The position numbers and the translations under genes were made by a program. From Planctomycetaceae bacterium (GTDB taxonomy: Bacteria > Planctomycetota > Planctomycetia > Planctomycetales > Planctomycetaceae), in contig JAGQQT010000151.1 of assembly GCA_020426065.1 (NCBI GenBank), forward strand, positions 1 through 8,578: DNA of 8,578 nt. The letters run 5' to 3'. Below the pieces are notes generated by a model. That model did not search any database. It was not told the DNA's origin and worked only from the letters and a program-made list of their open reading frames with translations. Shown piece after piece: positions 1-7,057 of this stretch (the first letter of the stretch is position 1; each line of letters begins with the position of its first letter).

Positions 1-1175
1 TGACTGGCCACCATGAGAGTAGTCCAGGGGCCGGCGTTCACGTTGTAATAAATCCTCTTTCCATCCGCGCTGAAGATGGGATGGGGATGATTGTGCCGCC
101 AGCTTCTGGCCCCCTGTGAGTTATTGAAGATGTCAATGACGACAAACTCATCTTTGGTCATGGACCCGACACCAATCGCCCAGTCACCTGGATTTCTCAG
201 GTTGCGCTTGGTCACATCGGCATCGGTGACAAACACCAGGCCGTTCGGCCCGATCGACGGGTGATCAGAAAAGCAGGAGGGAGCACAGCGCCGGGTCTTG
301 CCGGTCTCGACATTCATGGCGAAGTTCCCCTTCTCGAAGATCTCCTGGCTGTCGGGAGACCAGGAGGGATGTCCCCACTTCTCGGCCAGGCGGATGAACT
401 GTCCTGCTTCCAGATCGTAAATCACTTTTCCGATCCGGTAGCTCGCACTTCCGCTCCGATAATCATCACTCCCGCTCGGTCGGGAGATTTTGAAGAAAAC
501 CCGTTTGCTGTCCGGGCTGACAATCGGAAAAAAGATCGAGACATCCGTCGTCCCAAACGATTTCTGAATCCACTCGCCATAAGTGGACACGACTTCTTTC
601 ACGGTGACAACGGTTTTGATTTCACCAGTCTGGGCATTGACCAGTTGCAGGTCTCGGTGTTCTCCCGGATTCCAGTGACAACCATAAATCGGTACCCAGG
701 AACTGTCCGGATCTCCGAAAGACACCTGCCGGTCCTCAGCCAGCACGCTCGTCTGCTGCGTTTCCAGATGATAAGCCATGACGAACCAGCGATGCTCGCG
801 GCAGTTGTGGTAAACCACTACCTTCCCGCCGCAACTCCACTGCTGACACGCCGCTCGATGGGCATCTTCAGCAATGATGCTTGTGGCGATGATCGTTTCT
901 CTGCCGGTCTCTCTTTCAAGGATACGAAGATCCCCCGACTCCCCCTCTTTGGTTGAGGATGTGTAATAGACCACATGTTTGCCATCCGGACTTTCGGGGC
1001 AGGTATTGAAATAGGAATGGATGACATGCCGGTCGGTATGCGAGGCAACCGGTTTCACCACCACGCCCGTTCGCCAGGCTGCAAGTGAGTCCGTTTCTTC
1101 AGCAGAGACAACGCCAGCCACGTTCAGAATGAGAAGGAACCCCGCCAGAGTCGCGAAGGAAATTGATTTCAACAT
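1..1175 (-). CDS. Secreted TolB-like beta-propeller protein, possibly oligogalacturonate-lyase-like (3' partial)
   Basis: The minus strand is open from an ATG at 1173-1175 to the window edge, giving 391 codons with no stop, so the C-terminus is missing. Residues 1-25 form a signal peptide (Lys at 3, hydrophobic core 8-24, likely cut near VVSA/EE), so the product is exported. Beta-propeller blade motifs recur: ESPDGKHVVYY (61-71), VSPDSKRVFF (219-228), HPSWSPDSQEIF (269-280) and HPIFSADGKRIYYN (365-378). This is the pattern of WD40-like/TolB propellers. The stretch RHNHPHPIFSADG contains an H-x-H pair (363, 365) that resembles the metal-binding histidines of oligogalacturonate lyases, which are seven-bladed propellers that cleave short pectin fragments. 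That assignment is an inference from motif memory. A weak AGGA lies about 8 bases before the start. The gene diverges from a sulfatase, which fits a polysaccharide-degradation role. It could also be a non-catalytic TolB-like protein. Confidence 0.8.
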   Translation of the reverse strand, partial: MLKSISFATLAGFLLILNVAGVVSAEETDSLAAWRTGVVVKPVASHTDRHVIHSYFNTCPESPDGKHVVYYTSSTKEGESGDLRILERETGRETIIATSIIAEDAHRAACQQWSCGGKVVVYHNCREHRWFVMAYHLETQQTSVLAEDRQVSFGDPDSSWVPIYGCHWNPGEHRDLQLVNAQTGEIKTVVTVKEVVSTYGEWIQKSFGTTDVSIFFPIVSPDSKRVFFKISRPSGSDDYRSGSASYRIGKVIYDLEAGQFIRLAEKWGHPSWSPDSQEIFEKGNFAMNVETGKTRRCAPSCFSDHPSIGPNGLVFVTDADVTKRNLRNPGDWAIGVGSMTKDEFVVIDIFNNSQGARSWRHNHPHPIFSADGKRIYYNVNAGPWTTLMVAS

Positions 1176-1210
1176 GATGGAATCCTGATGGTGTCTCTGG
1201 GGAGAATAAC

Positions 1211-1227
1211 AATGCCGTGAAGGCATT
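1211..1227. promoter_or_regulatory. Small perfect hairpin in the leader of the beta-propeller gene
   Basis: AATGCC (1211-1216) and GGCATT (1222-1227) are perfect inverted repeats around a five-base loop, GTGAA. The site lies 36-52 bases upstream of the beta-propeller start codon. If transcription begins at the candidate promoter at 1252-1280, it falls within the untranslated leader. It could be an RNA hairpin or a DNA-binding half-site pair. No T-run follows on either strand, so it is not a terminator. Confidence 0.3.
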
Positions 1228-1251
1228 CGGTTGGAACCCTGACTCTTCTTA

Positions 1252-1280
1252 ATCCTGCAGGCAGACGTGGAGGATGTCAA
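1252..1280 (-). promoter_or_regulatory. Candidate sigma-70-type promoter for the beta-propeller gene
   Basis: On the minus strand a perfect -35 box TTGACA (plus-strand bases 1275-1280) is followed after 17 bases by CAGGAT (1252-1257), a 3/6 match to the -10 consensus. Shifts of 1-3 bases give other weak boxes, such as GATTAA. The distance to the start codon at 1175 leaves a leader of about 70 bases. The -35 is convincing and the -10 is not. Planctomycete promoter consensus sequences are not well established, so this remains tentative. Confidence 0.35.
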
Positions 1281-1307
1281 TGGATGAGAACTTGTCCTTC
1301 CACTCGA

Positions 1308-1340
1308 AGAGTTCTCGTTGACAGAGTGGAGAAGAACTCT
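1308..1340. promoter_or_regulatory. Inverted repeat bracketing the sulfatase -35 box, candidate operator
   Basis: AGAGTTCT (1308-1315) and AGAACTCT (1333-1340) are perfect 8-base inverted repeats separated by 17 bases. Allowing one bulged C at 1341, the arms extend by CGA (1305-1307) pairing with TCG (1342-1344). The spacer holds a perfect TTGACA (1318-1323), and the right arm fills the spacer between -35 and -10. The arm centres are 25 bases apart, about 2.4 helical turns. A dimeric regulator bound here would directly block or contact RNA polymerase for the sulfatase and could also affect the divergent gene. The geometry is seen directly; the operator role is inferred. Confidence 0.45.
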
Positions 1341-1347
1341 CTCGAAT
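1318..1347 (+). promoter_or_regulatory. Candidate sigma-70-type promoter for the sulfatase
   Basis: The perfect -35 TTGACA (1318-1323) is followed after 18 bases by TCGAAT (1342-1347), a 4/6 match to TATAAT. Transcription would start near 1354 and leave a leader of about 107 bases before the sulfatase start. The promoter is enclosed by the inverted repeat at 1308-1340. The rest of the 285-base spacer between the divergent genes (1176-1460) shows no gene or RNA that I can recognise. Confidence 0.4.
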
Positions 1348-1460
1348 CTGTTTCACCTTTGATTCTTTCCCGGTTGTTGCCTTATCATTTCCCAAAGCTC
1401 ATTGCTGAATGAGATCTGCGAATCTGTTCTGGATTGCCTCGCTTCATACCTGGGAGAACG

Positions 1461-2906
1461 ATGATGATGAAACGGTTGATGGGCCTGCTGATGATCTGCC
1501 TGGTCACCGGAATTTTCTCACAACCCAGCCGGGGAGCGGGGGATTTGACCCGCCCGCACATTGTGCTGGTGATGGCCGATGATATGGGCTGGGGAGAAAC
1601 GAGCCGTCGGGGACATCCCTGCCTCAAAACTCCCAACCTCGATGAGATGTCCGAACACGGTTTGTGGTTTGAACGCTTTTATGCCGGTGCTCCAGTCTGT
1701 TCCCCCACACGGGCCAGCGTATTGACGGGGCGATCCAATCGTCGCACGGGAGTGGAGAGCCACGGATACGCTCTGCGTCTTCAGGAAAAAACAGTGGCCC
1801 AGGCATTGAAGTCGATCGGCTATGTCACGGGGCATTTCGGTAAATGGCATTTGAACGGCATGCGGGGACCGGGCGTCCCCATTCTGGGAGAGGATCCTTA
1901 TCGTCCTGATCAGTTCGGCTTTGATGAGTGGCTGTCAGTCACCAACTTCTTTGATCGCGATCCTTTGCTCAGCCGCCAAGGAAAGATTGAAGATTACACC
2001 GGCGACTCTTCGGAAGTTGTTGTTGGGCAGGCTCTTGATTTTCTGAGCCGAAATCATCAGCAACCGACCTTCACCATCATCTGGTACGGCACACCCCACA
2101 GTCCGTTCAGGGCAGCCCCGGAAGATTATGCTCCCTTCACTGATCTCGATGAGCAGTCAATGCATCATTATGGAGAGCTGGTTGCCATGGACCGCAGCAT
2201 CGGTACGCTGCGCAAAGGACTGGCAGATCTGGGAATGACCGAGAACACACTCCTGTGGTTCTGCAGCGACAACGGTGGCCTTCCCAAAATCACTCCCGAA
2301 ACCGTGGGAGGGCTGCGTGGCTTCAAAGGAAGCCTTTATGAAGGTGGCTTACGGGTTCCCTGCATCATCGAATGGCCGGCCCGCATCAAACAGCCACGAA
2401 CGACAGAGTTTCCCGGTGTGACAATGGATATCTTCCCGACGATTGCCGAGATCACCGGACTGTCTGAGTCCACCATGATCGATCCGATTGATGGGGTCAG
2501 TCTCGTTCCCCTGTTTGACCGGGAGATCATTCAGCGTGACAAGCCAATCGGTTTCCAATGCCTGGGCAACACCTCGCTCCTCAAGCAGGATCAGAAAATC
2601 ATGTACGTGACTAATCGAGGAAAAAAGAGCATCGAGTTGTATGACCTTTCCCAAGATCCCCATGAAGAGCACAATCTGTATTCTCAGGACAATCCAGAGG
2701 CAGTTGCCCTACAGAAACAGCTGGATGACTGGATCGCTTCAGTCAACCGAAGTATCGAAGGCAAGGATTATCCAGCAGGGAAAGTCGATCCCCCTACTCC
2801 AGAGCCGCGTGGCTGGAATCAGGTGGAAGCCTATCAGAAATACTTCCCGGAGTGGTCCCAACGCTGGGAATACGAAGGCTGGCTGAAAAGAAACACCAGG
2901 GAATGA
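1461..2906 (+). CDS. Secreted sulfatase, formylglycine-dependent S1 family
   Basis: This 481-residue protein is a typical type I sulfatase that hydrolyses sulfate esters, probably on a sulfated glycan. A signal peptide covers residues 1-27, so it acts in the periplasm or outside the cell. The active-site signature CSPTRASVLTGR starts at C80, the cysteine converted to formylglycine, with R84 in the motif. Metal-binding Asp pair D40-D41 sits in MADDMGWG. GKWH (127-130), TPH (211-213), CSDNGG with D270/N271, and K289 in GFKGSLYEGG supply the other expected catalytic and metal residues. The C-terminal domain ends normally at TGA. An in-frame TTG at 1434 is possible but lacks a ribosome site; GGGAG (1452-1456) serves one of the three consecutive ATGs at 1461, 1464 or 1467, with 1464 at the best spacing (7 bases). 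Substrate cannot be deduced. The divergent beta-propeller gene suggests joint work on a sulfated or uronic polysaccharide. Confidence 0.95.
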   Translation: MMMKRLMGLLMICLVTGIFSQPSRGAGDLTRPHIVLVMADDMGWGETSRRGHPCLKTPNLDEMSEHGLWFERFYAGAPVCSPTRASVLTGRSNRRTGVESHGYALRLQEKTVAQALKSIGYVTGHFGKWHLNGMRGPGVPILGEDPYRPDQFGFDEWLSVTNFFDRDPLLSRQGKIEDYTGDSSEVVVGQALDFLSRNHQQPTFTIIWYGTPHSPFRAAPEDYAPFTDLDEQSMHHYGELVAMDRSIGTLRKGLADLGMTENTLLWFCSDNGGLPKITPETVGGLRGFKGSLYEGGLRVPCIIEWPARIKQPRTTEFPGVTMDIFPTIAEITGLSESTMIDPIDGVSLVPLFDREIIQRDKPIGFQCLGNTSLLKQDQKIMYVTNRGKKSIELYDLSQDPHEEHNLYSQDNPEAVALQKQLDDWIASVNRSIEGKDYPAGKVDPPTPEPRGWNQVEAYQKYFPEWSQRWEYEGWLKRNTRE

Positions 2907-2909
2907 AAA

Positions 2910-2949
2910 CAGGCAGCTTTCCAGGTTCTAATCCCGGAAAAGCTGCCTG
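2910..2949. terminator. Hairpin terminator between convergent sulfatase and DUF1559 genes
   Basis: CAGGCAGCTTTCC (2910-2922) pairs with GGAAAAGCTGCCTG (2936-2949), a 13-base-pair stem with one bulged A and a 13-base loop. Read on the minus strand the stem is followed directly by TTTTC, a classic intrinsic terminator for the DUF1559 gene, 18 bases after its stop codon. On the plus strand it begins three bases after the sulfatase stop but no T-run follows. It may still stop or protect that transcript, less efficiently. Confidence 0.75.
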
Positions 2950-2967
2950 AATCTGCAGTTCCTTGAA

Positions 2968-4005
<1,038 letters not shown>

Positions 4006-4061
4006 ACCGTCCTCCTCACTTTCGAGAAAAGTGTTCAAAAAGCAGAAAAAGAAAGTCCGCT

Positions 4062-4616
4062 TCAGGAATACTCAGGAGGAGGAGTTGGTGGCGTATCGCT
4101 GAGTCGATATGGGAAATTCAAAAGCCTTCCGGCAATCCTATGCAGGCTATCATCTCCACACACTTCAACTCCGTGACGCTCAAACACCCAGTTCAAATCA
4201 AACAGTTGGGACAACGAACTGACCGAATTGGAATAAATGTGCCAGCGTTCACAGGAAGTCATGGCTTGCTCAGCAGGTGCATCGTTCCATTCAGAACTGG
4301 CTGTCAACACGGGCACAGACATACCGCGTTGCCATTGAGGCAGACGAATCGTCAGGACATACCCCAGAATGGAAATGTGAGCGTGTGTTTCACCGGAAGC
4401 GATTTCACCATGGTTGTGCTGATGCACATGGGAGTGAGGATGAGAGTGTGGGTGGCTGTGAGGATGAGAATGGCTATGCGAATGCCCTGCTGGCGGATTC
4501 ACGGCTTCCATCGATTCATGCGCATGATGGAGCGTTGGTGTTGCGATGGCCCAGAAGGCAACCATCAGCAGGACAACACCCAGGCCAGTCAGCGAGCAGA
4601 ACCGTCTGTACGTCAT
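4062..4616 (-). CDS. Small histidine-rich membrane-anchored or exported protein
   Basis: The 184-residue product is not a family I recognise. Residues 4-5 are Arg-Arg, followed by a hydrophobic segment (about 10-26) that could be a signal peptide or an N-terminal anchor. Residues 45-69 alternate strictly, with His at every odd position (13 His) and Ser, Pro, Val, Gln or Asn between. More His sit at 30, 31, 33, 78 and 80. Such tracts bind Zn, Ni, Cu or Co in known transporters, chaperones and metal stores. A compact C-terminal half (about 81-170) follows, with C122 and C153 that could form a disulfide, then a proline-rich tail. ATG at 4614-4616 is the first usable start after an in-frame TGA; GAGGA lies 12 bases upstream, a loose spacing. 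It is followed by the DUF1559 gene after 56 bases, so the two may share a transcript. Metal buffering or delivery is inferred from composition only. Confidence 0.8.
   Translation of the reverse strand: MTYRRFCSLTGLGVVLLMVAFWAIATPTLHHAHESMEAVNPPAGHSHSHSHPHSHPHSHPHSHVHQHNHGEIASGETHAHISILGYVLTIRLPQWQRGMSVPVLTASSEWNDAPAEQAMTSCERWHIYSNSVSSLSQLFDLNWVFERHGVEVCGDDSLHRIAGRLLNFPYRLSDTPPTPPPEYS
4410..4484 (-). repeat. Low-complexity tract encoding alternating histidines
   Basis: This is the 75-base coding stretch for residues 45-69 of the His-rich protein: 25 codons in which 13 His codons alternate with other residues, including three successive H-P-H-S units. The DNA shows imperfect CAY-YCN dinucleotide-codon periodicity with mixed CAC/CAT codons. 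The repetition therefore looks maintained at protein level, not as a fresh DNA slippage product. Confidence 0.75.
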
Positions 4617-4760
4617 TGAGTCAGTGAATCCTCACTCTTGGTAGAGCTCGTTATTCTGTGGCTCTGTTGTGAGAATATCCAGTCCGGTGATAAAAAATCC
4701 ACAATCCACCGAATTCCAGCGGATTTCGTGAGCCGAAACGCCACACTGTACGTCTTGATG

Positions 4761-4793
4761 TCAGGCATGTGATCAAAATTGCATGCCGCCTGA
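4761..4793. promoter_or_regulatory. Inverted repeat upstream of the zinc-ribbon operon
   Basis: GGCATG (4764-4769) is a perfect inverted repeat of CATGCC (4782-4787). The stem continues as TCA (4761-4763) with TGA (4791-4793) if three bases are bulged, so the outer arms read TCAGGCATG and CATGCC-GCC-TGA. The site lies 50-82 bases upstream of the operon's first start codon, in the 226-base divergent spacer 4617-4842. It could be an operator or a leader hairpin. No clear sigma-70 promoter was found in this spacer. A weak TTGTGA-16-GATAAA pair lies near 4668-4695. Confidence 0.3.
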
Positions 4794-4842
4794 TCTTGTG
4801 AGGAGATCGGGAAAGAAACTTTTCTGCCTGGGAGGTCATCCG

Positions 4843-5016
4843 ATGGGCATCATTATTGTTATTGTCATCCTGCTGCCACTGGGGCTGTTTTTCTACATGC
4901 GCTCGGTCAATTCACGAAAATCGTATCAATGCCCGAATTGCGGTGAGACCCTGACTGTTGAGCTGATGGAAGCAACGCGCTGTAACGTTTGTGGAACTGT
5001 TTTGAAGAAAGAGTAA
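4843..5016 (+). CDS. 57-residue membrane-anchored zinc-ribbon protein
   Basis: The small protein has one N-terminal membrane helix (residues 2-19, GIIIVIVILLPLGLFFY) with a Tyr-Met-Arg boundary, and then a cytoplasmic-type zinc ribbon: CPNCG (C30, C33) and CNVCG (C47, C50), four Cys in the usual two-knuckle arrangement. The tail is basic (VLKKE). GGAGG (4831-4835) lies seven bases before the ATG at 4843 and fixes the start. An in-frame ATG at 4783 would add 20 residues, lacks such a site, and would place a charged segment before the helix. It is the first gene of a three-gene operon: the next gene starts two bases after this stop. Function is unknown; such proteins often act as small scaffolds or metal-dependent interaction modules. 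Confidence 0.82.
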   Translation: MGIIIVIVILLPLGLFFYMRSVNSRKSYQCPNCGETLTVELMEATRCNVCGTVLKKE

Positions 5017-5018
5017 CC

Positions 5019-5471
5019 ATGGCACTGAACCGTGAAGATTTGCTGTCCGGGACGCGTCCCGATTTTGATCGGGGGCAGATTATCATGACCGCTGGCGAAG
5101 GTTTCGATGGCTACGAAATCATGGAGTACCTCGGCATGGTCTGGGGGATTTCCGTGCGTGCCAAGGACTTTGGCCAGGATTTTGCCATGGGTTGCAAACA
5201 GCTCTCCGGGGGAGAGCTCTCCTCTTACACCTCTTTGGGAGATGAGTCTCGTCAGCGGGCAGTGGATCGGATGATGCATTCTGCCGCCCGCATGTCGGCC
5301 AATGGAATCGTCAACGTCAAGTTTGAACTGGATTCCATTCCCGGTGGCACGACACAGGTCGTGGTCAATGGCACCGCCGTGTATATCAAACCGATTATCA
5401 ATTACGTGCCAATGGGAGCGATCGGAAATATCCTCAGCGAAATTCATGACAAGCTGCCTGATTCCCGATGA
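5019..5471 (+). CDS. YbjQ/UPF0145 family protein (putative heavy-metal-binding domain)
   Basis: This 150-residue protein matches the YbjQ/UPF0145 family. Recognisable parts are EYLGMVWGISVRAKD (36-50), GGELSSYTSLGDESRQRAV (64-82), the helix with RMMHSAARMSANGIVNVKFE (84-103), and the closing strand VVVNGTAVYI (114-123). The family forms compact pentameric assemblies in solved structures and is labelled putative heavy-metal-binding, though its biochemical role is not settled. The protein is longer than the usual 100-110 residues, with about 20 extra residues at the N-terminus and about 25 at the C-terminus. The ATG at 5019 is preceded by AAGAAAGAG inside the end of the upstream gene. An upstream in-frame TTG at 4989 would overlap that gene and is less likely. 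Two bases separate it from the zinc-ribbon stop, and its TGA overlaps the next ATG, so translational coupling is expected. Confidence 0.9.
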   Translation: MALNREDLLSGTRPDFDRGQIIMTAGEGFDGYEIMEYLGMVWGISVRAKDFGQDFAMGCKQLSGGELSSYTSLGDESRQRAVDRMMHSAARMSANGIVNVKFELDSIPGGTTQVVVNGTAVYIKPIINYVPMGAIGNILSEIHDKLPDSR

Positions 5472-6058
5472 AACTTTCCCGATTGACCGAAGCGGTGCTG
5501 CTCTGGGCCAGCTGGCGGTGGCGATCACGACATTTCCGCTGGTCCCACAAGCCGCTCTGCCAGCACTATCATCAGGAGGTGTTGCATCTGGGGCCTTATC
5601 ATCTGTGCCGCAGTTGCACACTTCTGATTGCGGGCCTGCTGACGGGTGGACTGACGGGATTCCTGCTGGCCAGCCACTCTACTCAAGTGCTCCTCTGGGG
5701 TGGCCTGATCTGGCTGCCAGTCCTGCTGTTCTCCTGGCCCGAAAGCTATCGAAACCGCTCCCGCTTTCAACGGGACTTCCTGCGCAGTAGCGCGGGTGTT
5801 CTTGCCGGATTGCTCCTGTCCACCAGCTGGCTGCACTCTCTCCTGGTGGGTGTCAGCTTCACAGTCCTGCTGTTAATTCTGCGAGCCGTTTATCTTTCTC
5901 GTCGCTCGCACCTGCACACAACCGACAGATGCCTCACCTGCCCGGACTATCATGAAACCGAGGTCTGCCCCGGATTTGAAAAGCAATCTCTCGTCGCTCT
6001 CGAATTCGAAGAATTCGCCTCAGAAAGAGCGATGAAATGCCGAGGATTCCGAAACTGA
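5468..6058 (+). CDS. Multi-pass membrane protein with Cys/His clusters at both ends, unrecognised
   Basis: I do not recognise this 196-residue protein. The N-terminal region (1-50) is basic and carries a possible metal site: C31, H33 and H35 in KPLCQHYH, then HLCRSC (C47, C50). Hydrophobic segments at about 50-68, 73-90, 107-120 and 124-142 suggest four membrane helices. The C-terminal tail (144-196) contains CLTC (C155, C158), H162 and C167, a second zinc-finger-like cluster, followed by an acidic stretch (EFEEFASE) and C191. Both ends should face the same side if there are four helices, so the two clusters could form one site. The start overlaps the YbjQ-family stop by four bases (ATGA), a sign of coupled translation. 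It is the last gene of the operon, with the stop 35 bases from the convergent AraC gene. A role in metal handling or as a membrane partner of the YbjQ-like protein is inference. Confidence 0.82.
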   Translation: MKLSRLTEAVLLWASWRWRSRHFRWSHKPLCQHYHQEVLHLGPYHLCRSCTLLIAGLLTGGLTGFLLASHSTQVLLWGGLIWLPVLLFSWPESYRNRSRFQRDFLRSSAGVLAGLLLSTSWLHSLLVGVSFTVLLLILRAVYLSRRSHLHTTDRCLTCPDYHETEVCPGFEKQSLVALEFEEFASERAMKCRGFRN

Positions 6059-6093
6059 AATCATCCCGATGGCCTCTTGCGTTTCAGATGCGA

Positions 6094-6945
6094 TCAGTCG
6101 GTTCCTGGAGAAAGCACGCGAAAGGCCGCTGGTGTTGTCTTGCGATACCTGGACAGCATCCGAGTGAAGTAATACCGATTCGGGAAACCGCAATCTTCAG
6201 CAATCTGCTCGATCGAACAGTCGGTGTGTCGGAGGAGTTTCATCGCTCGATTGAGGCGGAGTTCAATCAGGTACCGCATCGGCGGGAAGCCCAGTTCGGA
6301 CTTGAACAGCCAGGAGAGAGTTCTGGGACTGACACCCGCAAATCGCGCCAGTTGAGCCAGGGTGACTTTCTCTTTCAGGTGGTCCTGCAGATAGGTAACG
6401 CAACGTTCCAGCCGGTCATCTGGATTGGCAGTCAACTGAAACCGGGGAAAGCCCTCCTGCAAAACCAGGAGTAGCAGTTCGAGCGTTTCCAGGGGACGGT
6501 GCGAATGCTGTTCTGATGCATGAAACTGCTTTCCGACAGGGCAGGTTTCTGTCAGAAGTTTTCGCATTCTCGGGGTGGGACGAATGGTTTCAATTCCTAA
6601 CCGACAGGGACCAGGCAGTCCGCTCGTGTTGAAATGCAGGTACCATTTTGCATAGGGACGGCTGCAATGGCTGTCAAATGCAGTGTGTGGTGAGATCAGA
6701 TACAAACTTCCCGGATCGAGCGGATAGTCTGTCTTCTGAAATCGCATCGAGCCACCGCTGCTCTCGGGCCAGTAGAGTCGCCAGAAGGCATTGGTGGCCC
6801 CGACCAAAGACCATTCTTCGAGGCAAACATAGCGATGCATCAGGATCTCAATTCCACAAACCGCAGCATCCACATGATGCATGCCGCGAATCTGGTGACG
6901 GATCGCGGGCAGTTCAGGCCTGACATTCAAAGAGGGATCGAACAT
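6094..6945 (-). CDS. AraC/XylS-family transcriptional regulator
   Basis: This 283-residue protein has the two-part AraC layout. The N-terminal part (about 30-140) looks like a cupin-type ligand-sensing domain, with GSLYLISPHTAFDSH (79-93) as the arm and jelly-roll strand. The C-terminal part (about 177-278) is the DNA-binding domain: the first helix-turn-helix is VTLAQLARFAGVSPRTLSWL (194-213), followed by the linker helix YLIELRLNRAMKLL, and the second is IEQIAEDCGFPNRYYFTRML (245-264), closed by RKTTPAAFR (268-276). It should bind DNA as an activator responding to a sugar or similar small molecule. The ATG at 6945 has no clear ribosome site; a TTG at 6969 would add eight residues and also lacks one. 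It diverges from the secreted TIM-barrel-like gene at 7058, its most likely target. Its stop is 35 bases from the convergent membrane-protein gene. Confidence 0.93.
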   Translation of the reverse strand: MFDPSLNVRPELPAIRHQIRGMHHVDAAVCGIEILMHRYVCLEEWSLVGATNAFWRLYWPESSGGSMRFQKTDYPLDPGSLYLISPHTAFDSHCSRPYAKWYLHFNTSGLPGPCRLGIETIRPTPRMRKLLTETCPVGKQFHASEQHSHRPLETLELLLLVLQEGFPRFQLTANPDDRLERCVTYLQDHLKEKVTLAQLARFAGVSPRTLSWLFKSELGFPPMRYLIELRLNRAMKLLRHTDCSIEQIAEDCGFPNRYYFTRMLSRYRKTTPAAFRVLSPGTD

Positions 6946-7057
6946 GATTGCAAGATAAGATACAAGCAATGCCGCAGCAAGACATTGAATTCCCGTTGCA
7001 CTTCACAATACTGAACCATTCATAAAACCTTCCCGGCACTCTCGTCAGGTGATCAGC
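6946..7057. promoter_or_regulatory. Divergent control region between AraC regulator and secreted TIM-barrel-like gene
   Basis: This 112-base spacer must carry the promoters for both divergent genes. ATTGC (6947-6951) and GCAAT (6966-6970) are inverted around a 14-base spacer containing the tandem AAGATAAGATA, and further TTGC/ATTG words follow near 6983 and 6996, as might be expected for multiple AraC-type half-sites. For the plus-strand gene, TTGCAC (6996-7001) with CATAAA (7021-7026) is a weak promoter candidate with a long 19-base spacing. For the regulator, TTGCTG and TATCTT on the minus strand are 17 bases apart, with the second box within 9 bases of the ATG. All of these are weak matches. 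Confidence 0.35.

Noticed and set aside
261..956. Plus-strand open frame of 231 codons
   Set aside because: It lies antisense inside the beta-propeller gene, whose minus-strand frame has a signal peptide and repeated blade motifs. The plus-strand translation has no recognisable domain or ribosome site.
1434..1460. Upstream TTG start for the sulfatase
   Set aside because: It would put nine residues ahead of the signal peptide and has no ribosome site, whereas GGGAG sits correctly for the ATG triplet at 1461-1469.
4140..4627. Two overlapping plus-strand open frames opposite the His-rich gene
   Set aside because: Their translations (Met/Arg-rich, or Asp/Glu/Gly-rich) are by-products of the alternating-His codons on the other strand. 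The minus-strand protein has a sensible N-terminal hydrophobic segment and composition.
5200..5218. Perfect 8-base inverted repeat AGCTCTCC/GGAGAGCT with a three-base loop
   Set aside because: It lies inside the YbjQ-family gene and encodes the conserved LSGGELS segment. It is most simply a by-product of coding, with no T-run after it.
4926..5621. Minus-strand open frame of 231 codons
   Set aside because: It is antisense to the zinc-ribbon, YbjQ-family and membrane-protein genes, all of which have family motifs, proper spacing and overlaps. The antisense product has none.
6001..6017. Near-palindrome CGAATTC-GAA-GAATTCG
   Set aside because: It is within the membrane-protein gene and encodes the acidic EFEEF stretch. 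Repeated Glu-Phe codons explain the symmetry.
6055..6087. CTGAAA/TTTCAG inverted repeat between two convergent genes, possible terminator
   Set aside because: The stem is only six A/T-rich pairs with a 21-base loop and no T-run. It is too weak to call.
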